Of a stretch of 64,000 nucleotides of DNA, positions 48,801 to 60,492 are shown piece by piece. Every line of letters begins with the position of its first letter. Within the stretch, counting starts at the first letter, position 1. The DNA is from Pyxicephalus adspersus (Eukaryota > Chordata > Amphibia > Anura > Pyxicephalidae). Position numbers and translations under genes: made by a program. The stretch is taken from assembly GCF_032062135.1 (NCBI RefSeq), contig NC_092859.1, positions 71,594,985 through 71,658,984 of the forward strand. Direction: 5' to 3'. Below the pieces are notes generated by a model, which did not search any database, was not told the DNA's origin, and saw only the letters and a program-made list of their open reading frames with translations.

Positions 48801-51800
48801 GAATGAGTTCCCAGACCAGAGTGAGCGCTCACCTTCCCTACCCCATTTATCTGTGGAACTTGAAAAGCAAGACAAGCCACCATTTAACATTAAATACTTT
48901 GTTTGTGAGACAACAAAAGAATGTTGTAAAAGTAGTCCAAGAAAGTTGTCCAGGTTTTGTTTTGAACTCTTCCCAGTACTAACATGGCTTCCTCGATACA
49001 AAATTAGAGAATATCTTCTGGGAGATATTGTGTCTGGAATCATAGTTGGCATTGTGACTATTCCTCAGGCCATAGCTTATTCACTTCTAGCAAGCCAAGA
49101 TCCTATCTATGGCCTTTACACCAACTTCTTCTGCTGCATAATCTACTTCTTCATGGCATCTTCTCGTCATAACTGTGTTGGAACATTTGGGGTGTTGTGT
49201 CTTATGGTGGGAGAGTCTGTAAACAAGCATGTAAAAGCTGCAGGTTTTACAGAGGAAGACACCATAATAAACTCAACATTAGCTAGCGATGGAAATGTAT
49301 GTGGGAGAAGTTGCTATGCTATTACGGTGGCCACATCTTTAACCTTCATGGCTGGAGTTTACCAGGTAATATTGTGTCACCATTAGAAGTCTGGCAAGGG
49401 GAATCTGTTCCACCCCCCCAAAAAAAAACTGCATATATGTTTAGTTTTTTGGATATAACACTTGCTTTTTTTTCTACTGCTTCCTCTTTTATACAGAACT
49501 AGCTGGGGATTCTACCAGTTCTTTTAAATTCGTATATGATTCTGACTGTGATTCACGCTAAGCTGGGAAGCAGATTTGTGCTGGCATAGGCAGTTTGCAT
49601 CCTACTGTGGCAAATAGGAGAAAAAGGAAGTTGAGCAGATGTATGGTGTGGTTGTATCTTCTGTAGTCAGTATTTTTTAAGCCATGTCCCCTGCTCAGTG
49701 TTGAATGAGAGTGATTTTTTTTTTTTGGGTGCCACAGCTGGGGATATATGCCTGACGTGACTGGACAATAAGACATCTAATAAGGTGACATTAGTTAAAG
49801 ATTAATATTTCCCTTTTTTGAGGATGGACTTTTGAGGGTAGATTCACAAATACTTTTAAGCAGAACTAAACCCTTTTTACACTCATCTGTCCCTGTTTCG
49901 TCCCAGGTGAAACCATTACCTTCCTTCTTCTTATCCAAGTTTTGATCTTCTTCCATCTTTATTGGCCAGACAGGGAAAACATAACTCTCTCTCGGGCACA
50001 CAGAAGTTTATTCTGTCCCAGTAGCTACAGGTGAAGCCAGGATTGCATGTCCCTTTCTGCAATAAAGCCCTGTCTGGTCGCAAAGTTTTAAAGTGGAACT
50101 TTGGTTCTGCTTTAAGTTAAACACATTTTGAATGCAATTTGTATTTTTCTGACTTAGTGGTCACCTTATTCGGAATGATGTTGAGCAATCCTTTCACTTC
50201 CGCAGAAATGGCAATTGTGAGTGGGAAAATACACTTGTGTACGGGGTTGAAGAAATGGGAATCACATGTGTTTATTATGAGGGGGGTAACAATGATGTTC
50301 AGTGTAGAGAAGAGATGAGAACCGTTTTTTAGTGTTGGGATTGGTGGAATGTCTTTAGTGTAGGGCAAAGAAAAACCTGATTTTTCTAAATGCGTCTGTA
50401 GACTATTAAGATACATTATGTCACTCATGCTTCTGCTTCATTCTCCATGCACCTGGCCTATTCTCTTTTTACTTGCCACACATCTTACTAATTTGACACT
50501 GCTCATCCCCAATGTTGCTCTAAGGACTGAGAAGACTAAATGACTAGACTTCTACATAGTGACATCACATAGGTAGAGTTGCTGGATTAATACAGTTGAC
50601 AATGGCAGGAGTACATTTACCAAATTACATATATCAAATATAGGAGAGAAGCTTGGAGAGTCATGCTTTATTCACTCATTACAAAGGACAGCAGGGCCTA
50701 ATCAGGACATAGTGGAAATATCCTGGGGTTGACAAAATCCAAGGATTTTTCTCAAATTGCAAGACAGTTCCACCGAATTCAGGACAGTTGAGAGATACGG
50801 TGAAATTGGCCATCTTAGCATGCTTTTTATTGACAAAGCCTCAATTAAGGAGTACAGTGAGCAGCACAGGTCCCACTTTGCAAATATACAGCTATTAGGC
50901 CCTAGCACAGGTAAAAGTAGGCACACCTACTTGACAAAAATGTACTGCTGCCAAATACATATTTGCTTTTACTGTTCCACATGTGTTGAGGTTATAATCT
51001 AAGTAACTGAAAATAAATTAAAACAAAATATAGTTCTTTATGTTGCTATAATGTTTTTGTTAATTGTAGTAATTAAAATGGCTTACTTATGTTCTCCTCT
51101 TTTTTAGATCCTAATGGGAATATTCCACTTGGGTTTTATTTCCATGTATTTATCTGAGCCCTTATTGAGTGGATTTATTACTGGATCGTCCCTTACTATA
51201 ATAACATCCCAAATGAAGTATCTTCTTGGTTTGAAGATTCCTCGTCGTGATGGTGTTGGATCTCTGATACTAACCTGGATCGATATATTCCAGAACTTGC
51301 AGTATACTAACATATGTGATTTACTGACCAGTGTTGTTGCAATTGCTGTCATGGTACCAGTGAAAAGCATTAATGATTTATATAAGACTAAGATGAAAGT
51401 CCCTTTTCCAATAGAATTATTTGTTATTATTGTGGCTACGTTGGTTTCCTATTATTTCAATTTCAATGGCAGATATAATTCATCAATCTGTGGGACAATT
51501 CCTACTGGATTTAAACCACCAAGAGCACCAGAGTGGAGTCTGATTCCACAAATTGCAACTGATGCAATCCCAATTGCAATCATAGGATTTGCTATGACTA
51601 TTTCTCTTGCTGAAATATTTGCCAAAAAACATGGGTACACAATTAGCACCAACCAGGAGATGATAGCAATTGGCATGTGCAATTTGATACCATCTTTCTT
51701 TTATTCTTTTGCAAGTTGTGCAGCTCTTGCCAAAACCATGCTTAAGGAATCTACAGGCGCCAACACACAGCTAAATGGAATTGTTTCCTCCATAGTGCTG

Positions 51801-52700
51801 TTGCTGGTATTGCTTGCTATTGCCCCACTTTTTTATTCCCTACAAAACTGCATTTTAGGAGTTATTACAATAGTTAGCCTTAAAGGTGCTGTTATGAAAT
51901 TTCAAGATACACCAAGGATGTGGCGAGTTAGCAGAATAGATACAGTGGTCTGGTGGGTCAGCATGCTGGCATCTGCATTAATCTCAACAGAGATTGGTTT
52001 ACTAGTGGGTGTTTGTTTCTCGATGCTCTGTGTGATCTTACGTACTCAGAGGCCAAGAACCACTCTTCTAGGTCATGTCAATGGCACAGAGATTTATGAA
52101 GATCAGTTTAAATATAAAGAGCTTGACAATATACCTAATATAAAAATTTATAAATTTGATGGCTGTTTATACTATGCCAACAAGGATTATTTCAAATCAA
52201 CCCTATATAGCAAAACAGGGGTTAACCCTTCATTTGTGTTGGCATCACAGCGAGAAGCCCAAAAAAAGGCTTCAGAAGCAGAGACCCAATTTAAGTTTTT
52301 CTCAAAGCTAAATGTGATTAAAACAATTAGTAAACCTGACAAATCTGATACCACCACTCCACCAATCAGTACACACTCACTAATAATTGATTGTGGTGCC
52401 ATGCAGTTTGTAGACTCTGTTGGTCTCAGTGTGCTGAAAGAGGTTTCTAATGATTATGAAGCAATTGGCATACAGGTATTTCTTGCCAACTGTAATCCAT
52501 CAGTTCGCCGTTTACTTCACAAAGGAAACTTTTGTGGTAGCTCTGAAAGCAATGGTTATGTGAATACTTTTTTTAGCGTACATGAAGCAGTCACATTTGC
52601 TGAAAAGAAATTTCGAATGAAGTTGAAGTTAAAACAAGAAAATGATGCTTCTTCTTTTGCTGTGTCAGAAATAGAAGGTATTGATGATGTAAAACAATAA
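45878..52700 (+). CDS. Gene 3: SLC26A2-like anion exchanger, about 730 aa, three coding exons proposed
   Basis: Proposed coding sequence is 45878-45886, 48775-49365 and 51108-52700; the last two exons are certain. It is a SulP/SLC26 exchanger of the sulfate-transporting type by family. Numbering with the tiny exon: cytosolic N-terminus 1-66 with a Cys-containing stretch (VCETTKECCKSS, 46-57), transmembrane domain about 69-511 with DPIYGLYTNFF (112-122), one sequon (N169) in the extracellular loop against two in genes 1 and 2, Lys409 at the anion-site position (AALAKT), STAS about 529-704 with LIIDCGAMQFVDSVG (625-639). The motif DKSC preceding membrane segment 5 is GRSC here. Closest relative is gene 2, consistent with a local duplication after separation from gene 1. 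No frameshift or stop interrupts it. Confidence 0.89.
45887..48774 (+). other. Proposed intron 1 of gene 3
   Basis: About 2.89 kb if the first exon is right. It holds TA-rich patches at 46879-46908 and 47600-47612 and otherwise unremarkable AT-rich sequence. No recognisable transposon ends. Confidence 0.55.
48775..49365 (+). CDS. Gene 3, large 5' coding exon
   Basis: The acceptor CTTTCAATTTGCAG ends at 48774. The exon runs 197 codons from FVDSEDC to GVYQ in phase 0, and the donor is ACCAG|GTAATA at 49365/49366. The frame extends upstream only through a TTG in intron sequence. The VDSED opening aligns with VEDSED of gene 2, so the exon boundary is conserved between the two. Confidence 0.92.
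49366..51107 (+). other. Intron 2 of gene 3
   Basis: A 1.74-kb phase-0 GT-AG intron, shorter than the homologous introns of gene 2 (2.27 kb) and gene 1 (6.56 kb). It contains the TTAA-bordered MITE at 49856-50115. Confidence 0.9.
49856..50115. repeat. piggyBac-like MITE with TTAA borders
   Basis: It begins TTAAGCAGAACTAAA and ends with the inverted TTTGGTTCTGCTTTAA. TTAA is present at 49856-49859 and 50112-50115. This is the best-preserved copy of the family also seen at 24060-24420 and 34325-34495. Confidence 0.8.
51108..52700 (+). CDS. Gene 3, last coding exon
   Basis: The acceptor CTCCTCTTTTTTAG ends at 51107. The exon begins ATC CTA ATG (ILMG) in phase 0 and encodes 530 residues to DDVKQ and TAA at 52698-52700. 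It covers the remaining membrane segments and STAS. The STAS intervening segment (about 582-620) has QKKASEAETQ and is poorly conserved with gene 2. Confidence 0.94.
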   Translation: MLMGIFHLGFISMYLSEPLLSGFITGSSLTIITSQMKYLLGLKIPRRDGVGSLILTWIDIFQNLQYTNICDLLTSVVAIAVMVPVKSINDLYKTKMKVPFPIELFVIIVATLVSYYFNFNGRYNSSICGTIPTGFKPPRAPEWSLIPQIATDAIPIAIIGFAMTISLAEIFAKKHGYTISTNQEMIAIGMCNLIPSFFYSFASCAALAKTMLKESTGANTQLNGIVSSIVLLLVLLAIAPLFYSLQNCILGVITIVSLKGAVMKFQDTPRMWRVSRIDTVVWWVSMLASALISTEIGLLVGVCFSMLCVILRTQRPRTTLLGHVNGTEIYEDQFKYKELDNIPNIKIYKFDGCLYYANKDYFKSTLYSKTGVNPSFVLASQREAQKKASEAETQFKFFSKLNVIKTISKPDKSDTTTPPISTHSLIIDCGAMQFVDSVGLSVLKEVSNDYEAIGIQVFLANCNPSVRRLLHKGNFCGSSESNGYVNTFFSVHEAVTFAEKKFRMKLKLKQENDASSFAVSEIEGIDDVKQ

Positions 52701-52813
52701 AGACCTTATTTGTATGAAAAGGGGTTTCCTTTAGTAAAAATATGACTCAGCTGATACATGTGGTCCATATGCTCTCATTGTGCATTGGATAGGCTGTTAG
52801 TTGCAACTGGGAA

Positions 52814-52819
52814 AATAAA
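52814..52819 (+). promoter_or_regulatory. Candidate polyadenylation signal, gene 3
   Basis: AATAAA in the context GGAAAATAAAGAAATG, 114 bases after the stop. The first canonical hexamer downstream; use is inferred. Confidence 0.45.
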
Positions 52820-52935
52820 GAAATGTAGAAAGGGGAGAGAAAAACTGAGGGGGAGGAAATATAGGTATGGGTAGGAAAGAAAGAGGAGGTGACAAATGGG
52901 TAGGAAAGAAAGGATGTGAGTTAGAGAGGAGAAGT
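52820..52935. repeat. Purine-rich tract with GGTAGGAAAGAAAG repeats
   Basis: An almost pure A/G strand with GGTAGGAAAGAAAG at about 52869 and again at 52899. Simple sequence just after the gene 3 polyadenylation candidate. Confidence 0.6.
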
Positions 52936-55177
52936 TCCCTGGGAACAGTTCCCAGTCTTCCCGCACCACCCAAAGGGCCCCTTATCAGGACAGAACTATA
53001 TAAACAAAAAAAATCAAAATATTATAACAATATAAATAAATACATTATTAGGGATTCCTAACTGTATTCCTATCACATGAAATTGATGGTATTGATGGTA
53101 CATTTAAACTAGTAGTGCCACGTTTTCCTAAATTGGTCACCTCTATTCTTGCTTATTTACTTTTCCAGCAAAAGTTCTGCTTGGTCCTCCTAAATCCTTA
53201 AATCTCCTAAATTGTATAATTATTTTTCCCGTATTTTAAGCTAATCTCTTTATATACATGTACGTTAAGGGATTTTTATGGCTGGTTAAATCATTTAGTT
53301 ATTTCCTTTAGCTTTTGGGACATCAATGAATACTGAGGAGTTCTGTTGTACACCAGCCATGTCATTGGTTTTACTTCTGGAGCTCCCAAGAAAACTGTTA
53401 GCATCTAATGAACAATTAAACTCCTCCTTTGAGTTAACAGAACTCACAAAAAGTTTCTCTAATTGATTATACCACCTATTCAATTACCCATTACTATTAG
53501 TTTGGTGGTAAATCCTATGTGTGCACCACAGCAAAGAAAGCACTTTCACGATCTGCTTTATTTTAGGTACATCCAAGGAATGCCTAGTTATGAAAGTCAG
53601 ATCTTAGCATTTGACTGACAAGAAGTAATGGACATAGCCAACAGTTGGCCCTTGTGCAGTACTGAGTTGGGGCCCCCTGCCAAACTTACTTGGGGCCACT
53701 GTGGGAACACCTGTTGGGTGAGCAGAGTGCAGAGCCCTTGTGGACCACCACACCGGCACACTTTTAAGATTTGATGGACATTCCAATCAAACCAGAACAT
53801 TCAAAACTTACGCTCATTAATAATATATGACTTGCCAAGAGGCAGAATGTTTAGTCATTCATCAAGTATGTACTGTCACAAGTTTGATTTAAATCCAGAG
53901 ATAAACATGTGGGTAAATTTCTTTTTGGTGAAAGGTTGTACATATAGTCTAGACAATGTAACATGTGATTTCTTCTTTCTTTATTAATATTGTAAAACAG
54001 ATATATATTTAATAAAGGTTTGTGTATGTTGACTTTGTAAATATTAGTCTTGTTCTTTTCTTCCACTATATCTTTTTACAGCTGCAGAAATTAAGAAAAC
54101 ATCTGCTATAGAATAAAACTGTACAGAAAAGCAAATCATTTAACTGATATACATTAAAATTGGGAAGCTGTTTTTCTCAGCCTTTGGTGAGTTTATAACC
54201 TTTTATATTATGCTTTTTACAATTTTTATAAAACTTATCTTTACATTGTGGGCAGCATCCAGAACGGATAACATTATTTTCTATGGAAACCCATGTGAAA
54301 TCACGTTTCCGCTAACACAGTTTCAGCTAACAAATGTGATTTCTGAATTAATTGTCTTTGTTAGCCGAGGTATCACTGAATATGGAAAGGTGGAGAGCCC
54401 TCCTGATGCAGCATGGACCTGCCCTTGTACCTTAGGCTTCACAGAAAAAAAAAACATTGTAAAATAAATACAAATAAAATAAAGAAAAGTAACAATTAAC
54501 AAATAAACATGAAAACACTCACAAATGCAGGGAGTTCAGAAAGTTTAAATTTTGCCAAAATTTCTCTGACATCTTTGATTTTGCATGTATGACACACAGC
54601 CTCTTGTGATTGAGGGCGAGGCCTACACTTACTTACACCTACTACTTTTACATCTCATTATGGTCAAACTCTGGTATTAGGTGTCAGAGGGCCTCTCAGT
54701 TTGTTCCAAAAACAAGTGACATGACTTTCCCATCTCCTGTTCCCACCTTTTAATAGAAGTACTTCTATCTTCATGGTTTTGTCCTTGTCTTGAGGGGAAG
54801 GTGGGCTCCCTTTCTCCATTTTTGTATTACAGTCATAGATCTTCTAATGTGTTTCAATGGCTAACTGGCTCTTAGACCTCTACTTGCTCCTAAAACGGCA
54901 AGGAGGTGAGAACTTCCAGGGGTGCATAGGTTGCAATACTGTAAAATCCATACAGGTTATTACCAGTGACAAATACCGTCACCAAGGAATGTTTGTACAA
55001 ATTTAAATTTTGCCCTGATAATTAATCTAATTTTGCCTCTAATTTAACTGGACAAGTTAAAAAACAAATACGGTGCTTCCACTGACAGCTAGATAAAAGG
55101 AAGCATTGTCCAAAGGTAGGTGACAGTGAGAGGGATCCCAGAATCAGGACCACATCATGGCTCCATTTGTCTTATAG
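52936..55177. other. Intergenic stretch downstream of gene 3
   Basis: No gene recognised. A more GC-rich patch at 53625-53765 opens short frames on the minus strand with no known domain and may be an old repeat. The rest is AT-rich and featureless to me. Confidence 0.4.
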
Positions 55178-55374
55178 CAGGGGTGCCCACACTTTTTTGA
55201 CTTGCGATCTACTTTTAAAATGACCAAGTCAAAATGATCTACCAACAATAAAAACTTGGACTTAATACCTCCTGTGCACGGTAGAGTGTATTTTGAAAGG
55301 CACGGCTGTGCGATCTACTTGCGTTGCCTTTGGGATCTACCAGTAGATCATGATCCACCTGTTAGGCACCCCTG
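55178..55374. repeat. hAT-like MITE
   Basis: It starts CAGGGGTGCCCACAC and ends TTAGGCACCCCTG, a 10-base inverted pair (CAGGGGTGCC). The flanking 8-mers TCTTATAG and TCCTATTG agree at 6 of 8 positions, consistent with an aged 8-bp hAT duplication. The interior GATCTAC repeats match 37393-37579. Confidence 0.8.
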
Positions 55375-56006
55375 TCCTATTGGGTAGGGCTCTGCACAAA
55401 TGGTATGCTTATCCCTGTCTCTAACCCTCTCCCATTTTACCTCAAAATTTGTTGTTTGGATCTGCTCTGAAAACATTTTCCACAGTGACTGGAATTGATC
55501 AAATTCTTCTACTAACATGGAACCAAAAAGCATTAAAACCTCACAGTAATTTTACCCTTCTCCATCTTTATCAAAACTACATAAAATGTGCCTGAAGAAG
55601 TCAGTTTGCAAAGCTCAAGTTACCAAATGCAGCGGAATATTTCCTACAAGGCCTTAAACCAACACTTTTTTTCTTATTCTTACTAAAACCACTACCAAAT
55701 ATGAACAGTGCAGCTTATAACTAATTTACATGTTTATAACCAGCAAATGAAAGCTGTCCGCTGAGACCTTTGTTGCTTTTCTACTTGGCACTACTCTCTT
55801 GACTCTTGCATAGTATTATGAAGGCAAATCAAGACTGTCATTCAGTCTGTACAACATTACAAAAGAATAATAAAACTCCTCCTGGGATACTTAATAAATC
55901 ATCACTGTAAACACATTACGATAACTTTTAATACAATGCTGTTTATAAATTTCATTAAAAACAAAGAAAACAAACAAAAAAACAAAAAACAAAAAACTTT
56001 TGTAAA
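55375..56006. other. Intergenic stretch, no feature seen
   Basis: AT-rich; ends in an A/CAAAA-rich run near 55960-56000. No coding or repeat signal recognised. Confidence 0.4.
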
Positions 56007-56603
56007 TTTGCGGAGATCAAAAAGGCAAAAAGGATAGAGCACTCAGGTATACAATATCATAAATGTGTATTCAGTATCTCCATAGCACGTGTCACACTAA
56101 ATTTCCACTTCATCAGATGGAAAAAAATGCAAAAAAAAAATTTGGTAATGAATTTTAATTTTGTGGCAGAATCAGTCTTCTGTTGCAGTAAACAGACAGA
56201 GGAGTGTGTTGTGGGCAGGAAAAGACTACCACTATCTCTCTTTTGGTCAGGGATATGGTAGCTGCAATCAAGGGACAATTAACCATTGGATTGTGATAAT
56301 TATTTGGAAATTTCGTTGTTGCATTTGGTTCAACTGATGAAGTGGCGAGGGCTCCAAAAGAGAAATAATGGTGGTCTTTTCTTTGATACAATGGACTCAG
56401 GAAGATAATCCAGTGTGTTATTTGCCCCCTTGTGTGTTGGAGAAAATCGAACACTAGTTCTGCAATTAGAAATTTTGTTGTTGCATTTTTTTCCATTTAG
56501 TTTACCATGAAACATGTCATTGAGATAATGAATGCACATTTATTATATTCTATACTCAAGTGGTGCATGATTTTTTCCCTTGGAGATTTTTGATCTCTGC
56601 AAA
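56007..56603. repeat. Unclassified element with 17-bp terminal inverted repeats
   Basis: TTTGCGGAGATCAAAAA (56007-56023) and the complement of TTTTTGATCTCTGCAAA (56587-56603) match at 16 of 17 positions. An inner inverted pair CCACTTCATCAG (56105-56116) / CTGATGAAGTGG (56334-56345) and a direct repeat AAATTT(C/T)(G)TTGTTGCATTT (about 56308 and 56470) give it a composite look. No transposase. Superfamily unknown. Confidence 0.55.
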
Positions 56604-57390
56604 GTTAGAAACGAGTTTGTCTTCCTGTTTTTAATGAAAAAATAAACAGAATTGCTTTGAAAATATAATGGTAATGTGTATACAATGATGATTTATTAAA
56701 CATCCAAGGGGGCTTTATAAAACTTTTGTACTGTTGACATTGGTATGCCGTGCAGTAACATGACTTGACACATTTCATTCTGCGTATGATTCTAAACCTC
56801 CATATTACTTTGTCAGTCTGTACATCGCAGGCATCTTTGGTATTCCAAAGATAAGCATGTGTCATGGATCTCTGCACATGTCAGCTACCACGGGGAGTGG
56901 CTAGAGATGATAATGGCTGTTTAGCGGTTGGTATTTCACAAAAATTCAAAACATGCATATCAGTGATTTTTCACCTGCTTAGGCAGCAGGTTTTGTCTAA
57001 TGTATGAGAACTTCTTCAACGGCTCATCACAACTATGTTAGTATAATTTACAAATGGAAAGTTCCATTTAAAACAATTTGCTATGTATTTTATGTGCTGA
57101 TAAAATTGAGCTGTGAACCTGTCATCTGGAATATTGTCCCCAAGCACTGTACATACCAGTAATACAGCTAGAATATCATTATAATACATTATCAAATGTG
57201 TCTCAGAATCATTTAGAAGTGATATTCAGATAAATAAATTATTGTTTGTCAGTAGTTTCTTTTCCCTGATCTTTTCGTGCTTAGATTTCCCAAGATGAGA
57301 AGCAGAAGTGGAAACGCAATGAGAAAAGTTTAATTTTAAAAACTGATTGGCTTTTGCAAGCACATGTCTGTATATACCAACAGCAGGAAG
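56604..57390. other. Intergenic stretch, no gene identified
   Basis: Only short frames on the minus strand without recognisable similarity. Confidence 0.4.
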
Positions 57391-57526
57391 CAGGGCCATC
57401 ATCATAAGGGGACAAGGGGTACTTCTGTACTGGGCCCTGATCAAAAGAGCGTTGTTTGGATATTTAGGAGTGAGGCGCAGGAAGTTTACCTGGTATAGGG
57501 CCCATAAATTTCCGATGACAGCCCTG
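57391..57526. repeat. Short hAT-like MITE
   Basis: It starts CAGGGCCATCATCATAAGG and ends CCGATGACAGCCCTG, an imperfect inverted pair. The flanking 8-mers GCAGGAAG and GATGGAAG agree at 6 of 8. Internally it has TACTGGGCCC near the left end and TAGGGCCCA near the right, as in other frog hAT MITEs. Confidence 0.65.
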
Positions 57527-58441
57527 GATGGAAGAGTACTGTCACAAGCATGATCTTGTGCCCTGCACCCATTAAATCCTATTCTACATTCCCGATGTTG
57601 AGGCTTAATGTAAGTGATGTCTCATGAGTATGAGATGAGTTTCAAGCTGACATGAGTATATTTTAGCAGAATTAGCAAAAATGCAATAATAATAAAAAAA
57701 TGCTCATAAAAAAGCATCACAGTAAAAATAATATCAACTCATTACATTGGTATCTAGCGATGAGATGTCCAATCCCCTGGCATCATGCTTACAGTGGAAG
57801 GTGTGTTTCTACACTAATTCACATTAGATTTTAATTTTGCCTTTTGCTTTTTGGTGTCTAAACAAAGCTGATTATATTGGTCAATAATTTCACTTCTGAT
57901 TCCCTGTCCTATCACTACAGTATATGGATCTGTCATTTAGTGATGAGTCTGTGACAGGTACATATCATTAGATGTCTGTGCCTTGTGATTGTTAATTTAC
58001 TTCTATTGACAATATGATTGATGCTGGATTAAAATTTAAACCAAGACAATTGGTATAAGGTTTTACTGTAATCCTGTACTCATTTCCCATTGGAGGAGGG
58101 CTGATTTTGGTGCCCCCTATTGAATGGGGCTTTAGGATTCCACCATATACTTTCTGCTGCCAATATAGAGGTAAGATTTGGTCTGCTACAGAAAGCAGGA
58201 AAGCACATGCTTGCTGCCCTTCCTTTTCCTGGCCACCCAGGATGATGGCAGAATAGGGGTCTGGTTCTTAAATTCTAAAAATTACCCCACACAGTTTAAA
58301 TAGCCTCTAAGCATGAATTTGTGTAGTTTTATGATGCCCTAAAAAGCTGTTTGAAAATAACCTCACCACACTAACTGTAATTGTTTTCTTTTTTGCCAAA
58401 TGGTAGTGCCCCATTGCTTTTTTGATAGTAGTTTGCCTATT
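57527..58441. other. Intergenic stretch, no gene identified
   Basis: No coding signal. A GC-richer patch at 58080-58250 lacks any recognisable frame or repeat end. Confidence 0.4.
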
Positions 58442-58450
58442 AGCCCAAAG

Positions 58451-58476
58451 AATATATATATATATATATATATATA
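58451..58476. repeat. (TA)n microsatellite
   Basis: About 13 TA units, uninterrupted. It is the cause of the YIYIYI-type frames on both strands here. Confidence 0.85.
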
Positions 58477-58739
58477 CACTACAAAAGTCATCAGGCAAGG
58501 GTGTTCAAATAACACTAAATAAATTTATTAAAATTACTGTCCTGGAAGTATTAATTTGTACAAGCCTTGCAAAAGCTAAGTGGTGTCAGAGGGAGTTGGT
58601 AGGAAAGTAATTTTGTTCAAGGTAATTTTCCCAGGTGGACTACATTCTATGCTTATGGGAGGAAGGAAGTACTTAAAAGACATCCTAAGTAAAATATCCT
58701 ACTTTCTGCAAATTTAAAAAAGCTCCTACCTGCCTACTC

Positions 58740-58938
58740 CTACTTGCCTACTTGTTTTCTTCTGTCTGTGATATTTTCCCCTCCTCTTAGATTGTAAGCT
58801 TTTCTGAGCAGAGTCTTCTCCTCTTGTGTCATTGTATCTATCTGTCCTTTTCAACCCTTATTTACAGAGCTGTGTAATATGTTGGTACTATATACATTCT
58901 GTTTAATAATGATAATAATAATAATAATAATAATAATA
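58740..58938 (+). mobile_element. L2/CR1-group LINE 3' end, sense copy
   Basis: TTAGATTGTAAGCTTTTCTGAGCAGAGTC, TATTTACAGAGCTGTGTAATATGTTGGTACTATATACATTCTGTTTAATAAT and an (ATA)n tail match the complement of the 3' UTR at 35012-35200. Only the UTR is present, so this is a heavily 5'-truncated insertion. Confidence 0.75.
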
Positions 58939-60414
58939 GTTATCCAATGTTTATTAAAGAAAAATATAGTCATCCTTTAAACTCTAAAACTGGATTTTAC
59001 TGTTTTTAAAAGCTTACTTCAACCACAAGAGGGCACACAAGCTACATTGAAAGTTCACATTCCTCAGCGAATATCACAGTGAAAAATACTGCATTAAGAA
59101 TTATTAAGGAAGAATTGACAAATGAAAGCTATGCCAGTAGCTGTTCATCTGAGCAATGTTAGTGTTATCATTAAATGCTATAAAGTTTTCTCCACAAAAT
59201 CAAAAGGAATAACTTGCTAAAGGGTCAGGCTGTTCACTTAGCAAAGTAAATGATCACTCTGCATGGGATAATTCACTTAACTTATTGAAAGTTAAAATTC
59301 CCAAAATTGGTTGAAGACAGCACTTTTTCACTTTATAGGTAAATGTTAGTTGATGTACTGAAACTGTGTTTTCTGTGAATACCTAAATATGTACTAGAAA
59401 AAACATTTTTTTGTAAATTCTCAAAATTCTCTCTTTCCTAGATGAATTGACACAATTTTCAGTGTTACAGGCCTTTATTTACAGCATTACAGAAGTGATC
59501 TTTTCTTCAATGCTTATGTACGTTAGTTTGTTGGGCTATGATGGCATTTGACTACATAAAAAATGTCTATTGTTGTCTAATACACAATCACAATTTATTC
59601 ATTTATTCATTCATTTATTTAATACACCACACAATTTATTCACTTGTGTTTTGTGGACTACTATAGAACGGCTGAATGGCAATAAACTGTATATGTGCTT
59701 TTGTTTGGTGTTGTGATATAAAGAAGCACTAAGACAGTAAATAGTTACCCATAAAATAATGAGACTCTTATTGCTAGAAAGTTTCCCTATCACTATACTA
59801 ATTACATTCTCCTTCATTACAACGCCTTGTGATTAAGTACTGTACTGAGAAAGCATCTATCCATTTGACACTGAGAAAGCCTGGGATTTTTTTTTTATAA
59901 TTGTATAATATGTTTTATATAGTGAGATATTAAATGCCTTAAAAGTTCTGCTTTTTATTATTTAGTTTTGTTGGATATGTTTACTTCCCTAGTGGTTGAA
60001 CTTGATGGTCTTTTTTCAACCTGACTTACTATGTAACTATATTGTTCATTTGGAAGTCAAACCTTGTTTGATCTCTGTTAGGTGGTGTTAGAGCTAACAC
60101 CAGCATGATGGTGATGTCCCCTTACTAACATTATAGTATTTAAACCTAGCAACTGGTCACATGTTCCCTTACACTCAGAAGTTCCTAGTACATTGCTGCA
60201 ACTCTGAGTAATGGAACAACAGGGAACAATGGTAAGTATAAGTAGTCCAAGAAGGGAAACTCTTAGGTCAACCTGTTACTTTGTCACTTGGAAGTACAAG
60301 TACATTTCATGAAAGGATTTAAATGGATTTTTCAGACATCTCTACAAATACAAAAATACAAAAAAAAAATTTAAAATGCAAGTTCCTTTATCAGGTAAAA
60401 AGGAAAATGCATCC
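58939..60414. other. Intergenic stretch, no gene identified
   Basis: AT-rich. TTTATTCATTTATTCATTCATTTATT near 59593-59620 is a short imperfect tetranucleotide repeat. Nothing coding. Confidence 0.4.
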
Positions 60415-60492
60415 TGTAGTCCTTAGTTGCTGGAAAGGATCGTGAAAGATCCTTTCCATCGACAATTATTGCACATGTGTACCCAGTCTTAG
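60415..60492. repeat. 3' fragment of the AAGGCTAAGTACACAC MITE
   Basis: It retains the hairpin TGGAAAGGATC GTGAAA GATCCTTTCCA and the terminal ATTGCACATGTGTACCCAGTCTTA, matching the right end of 18491-18821. Confidence 0.65.
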
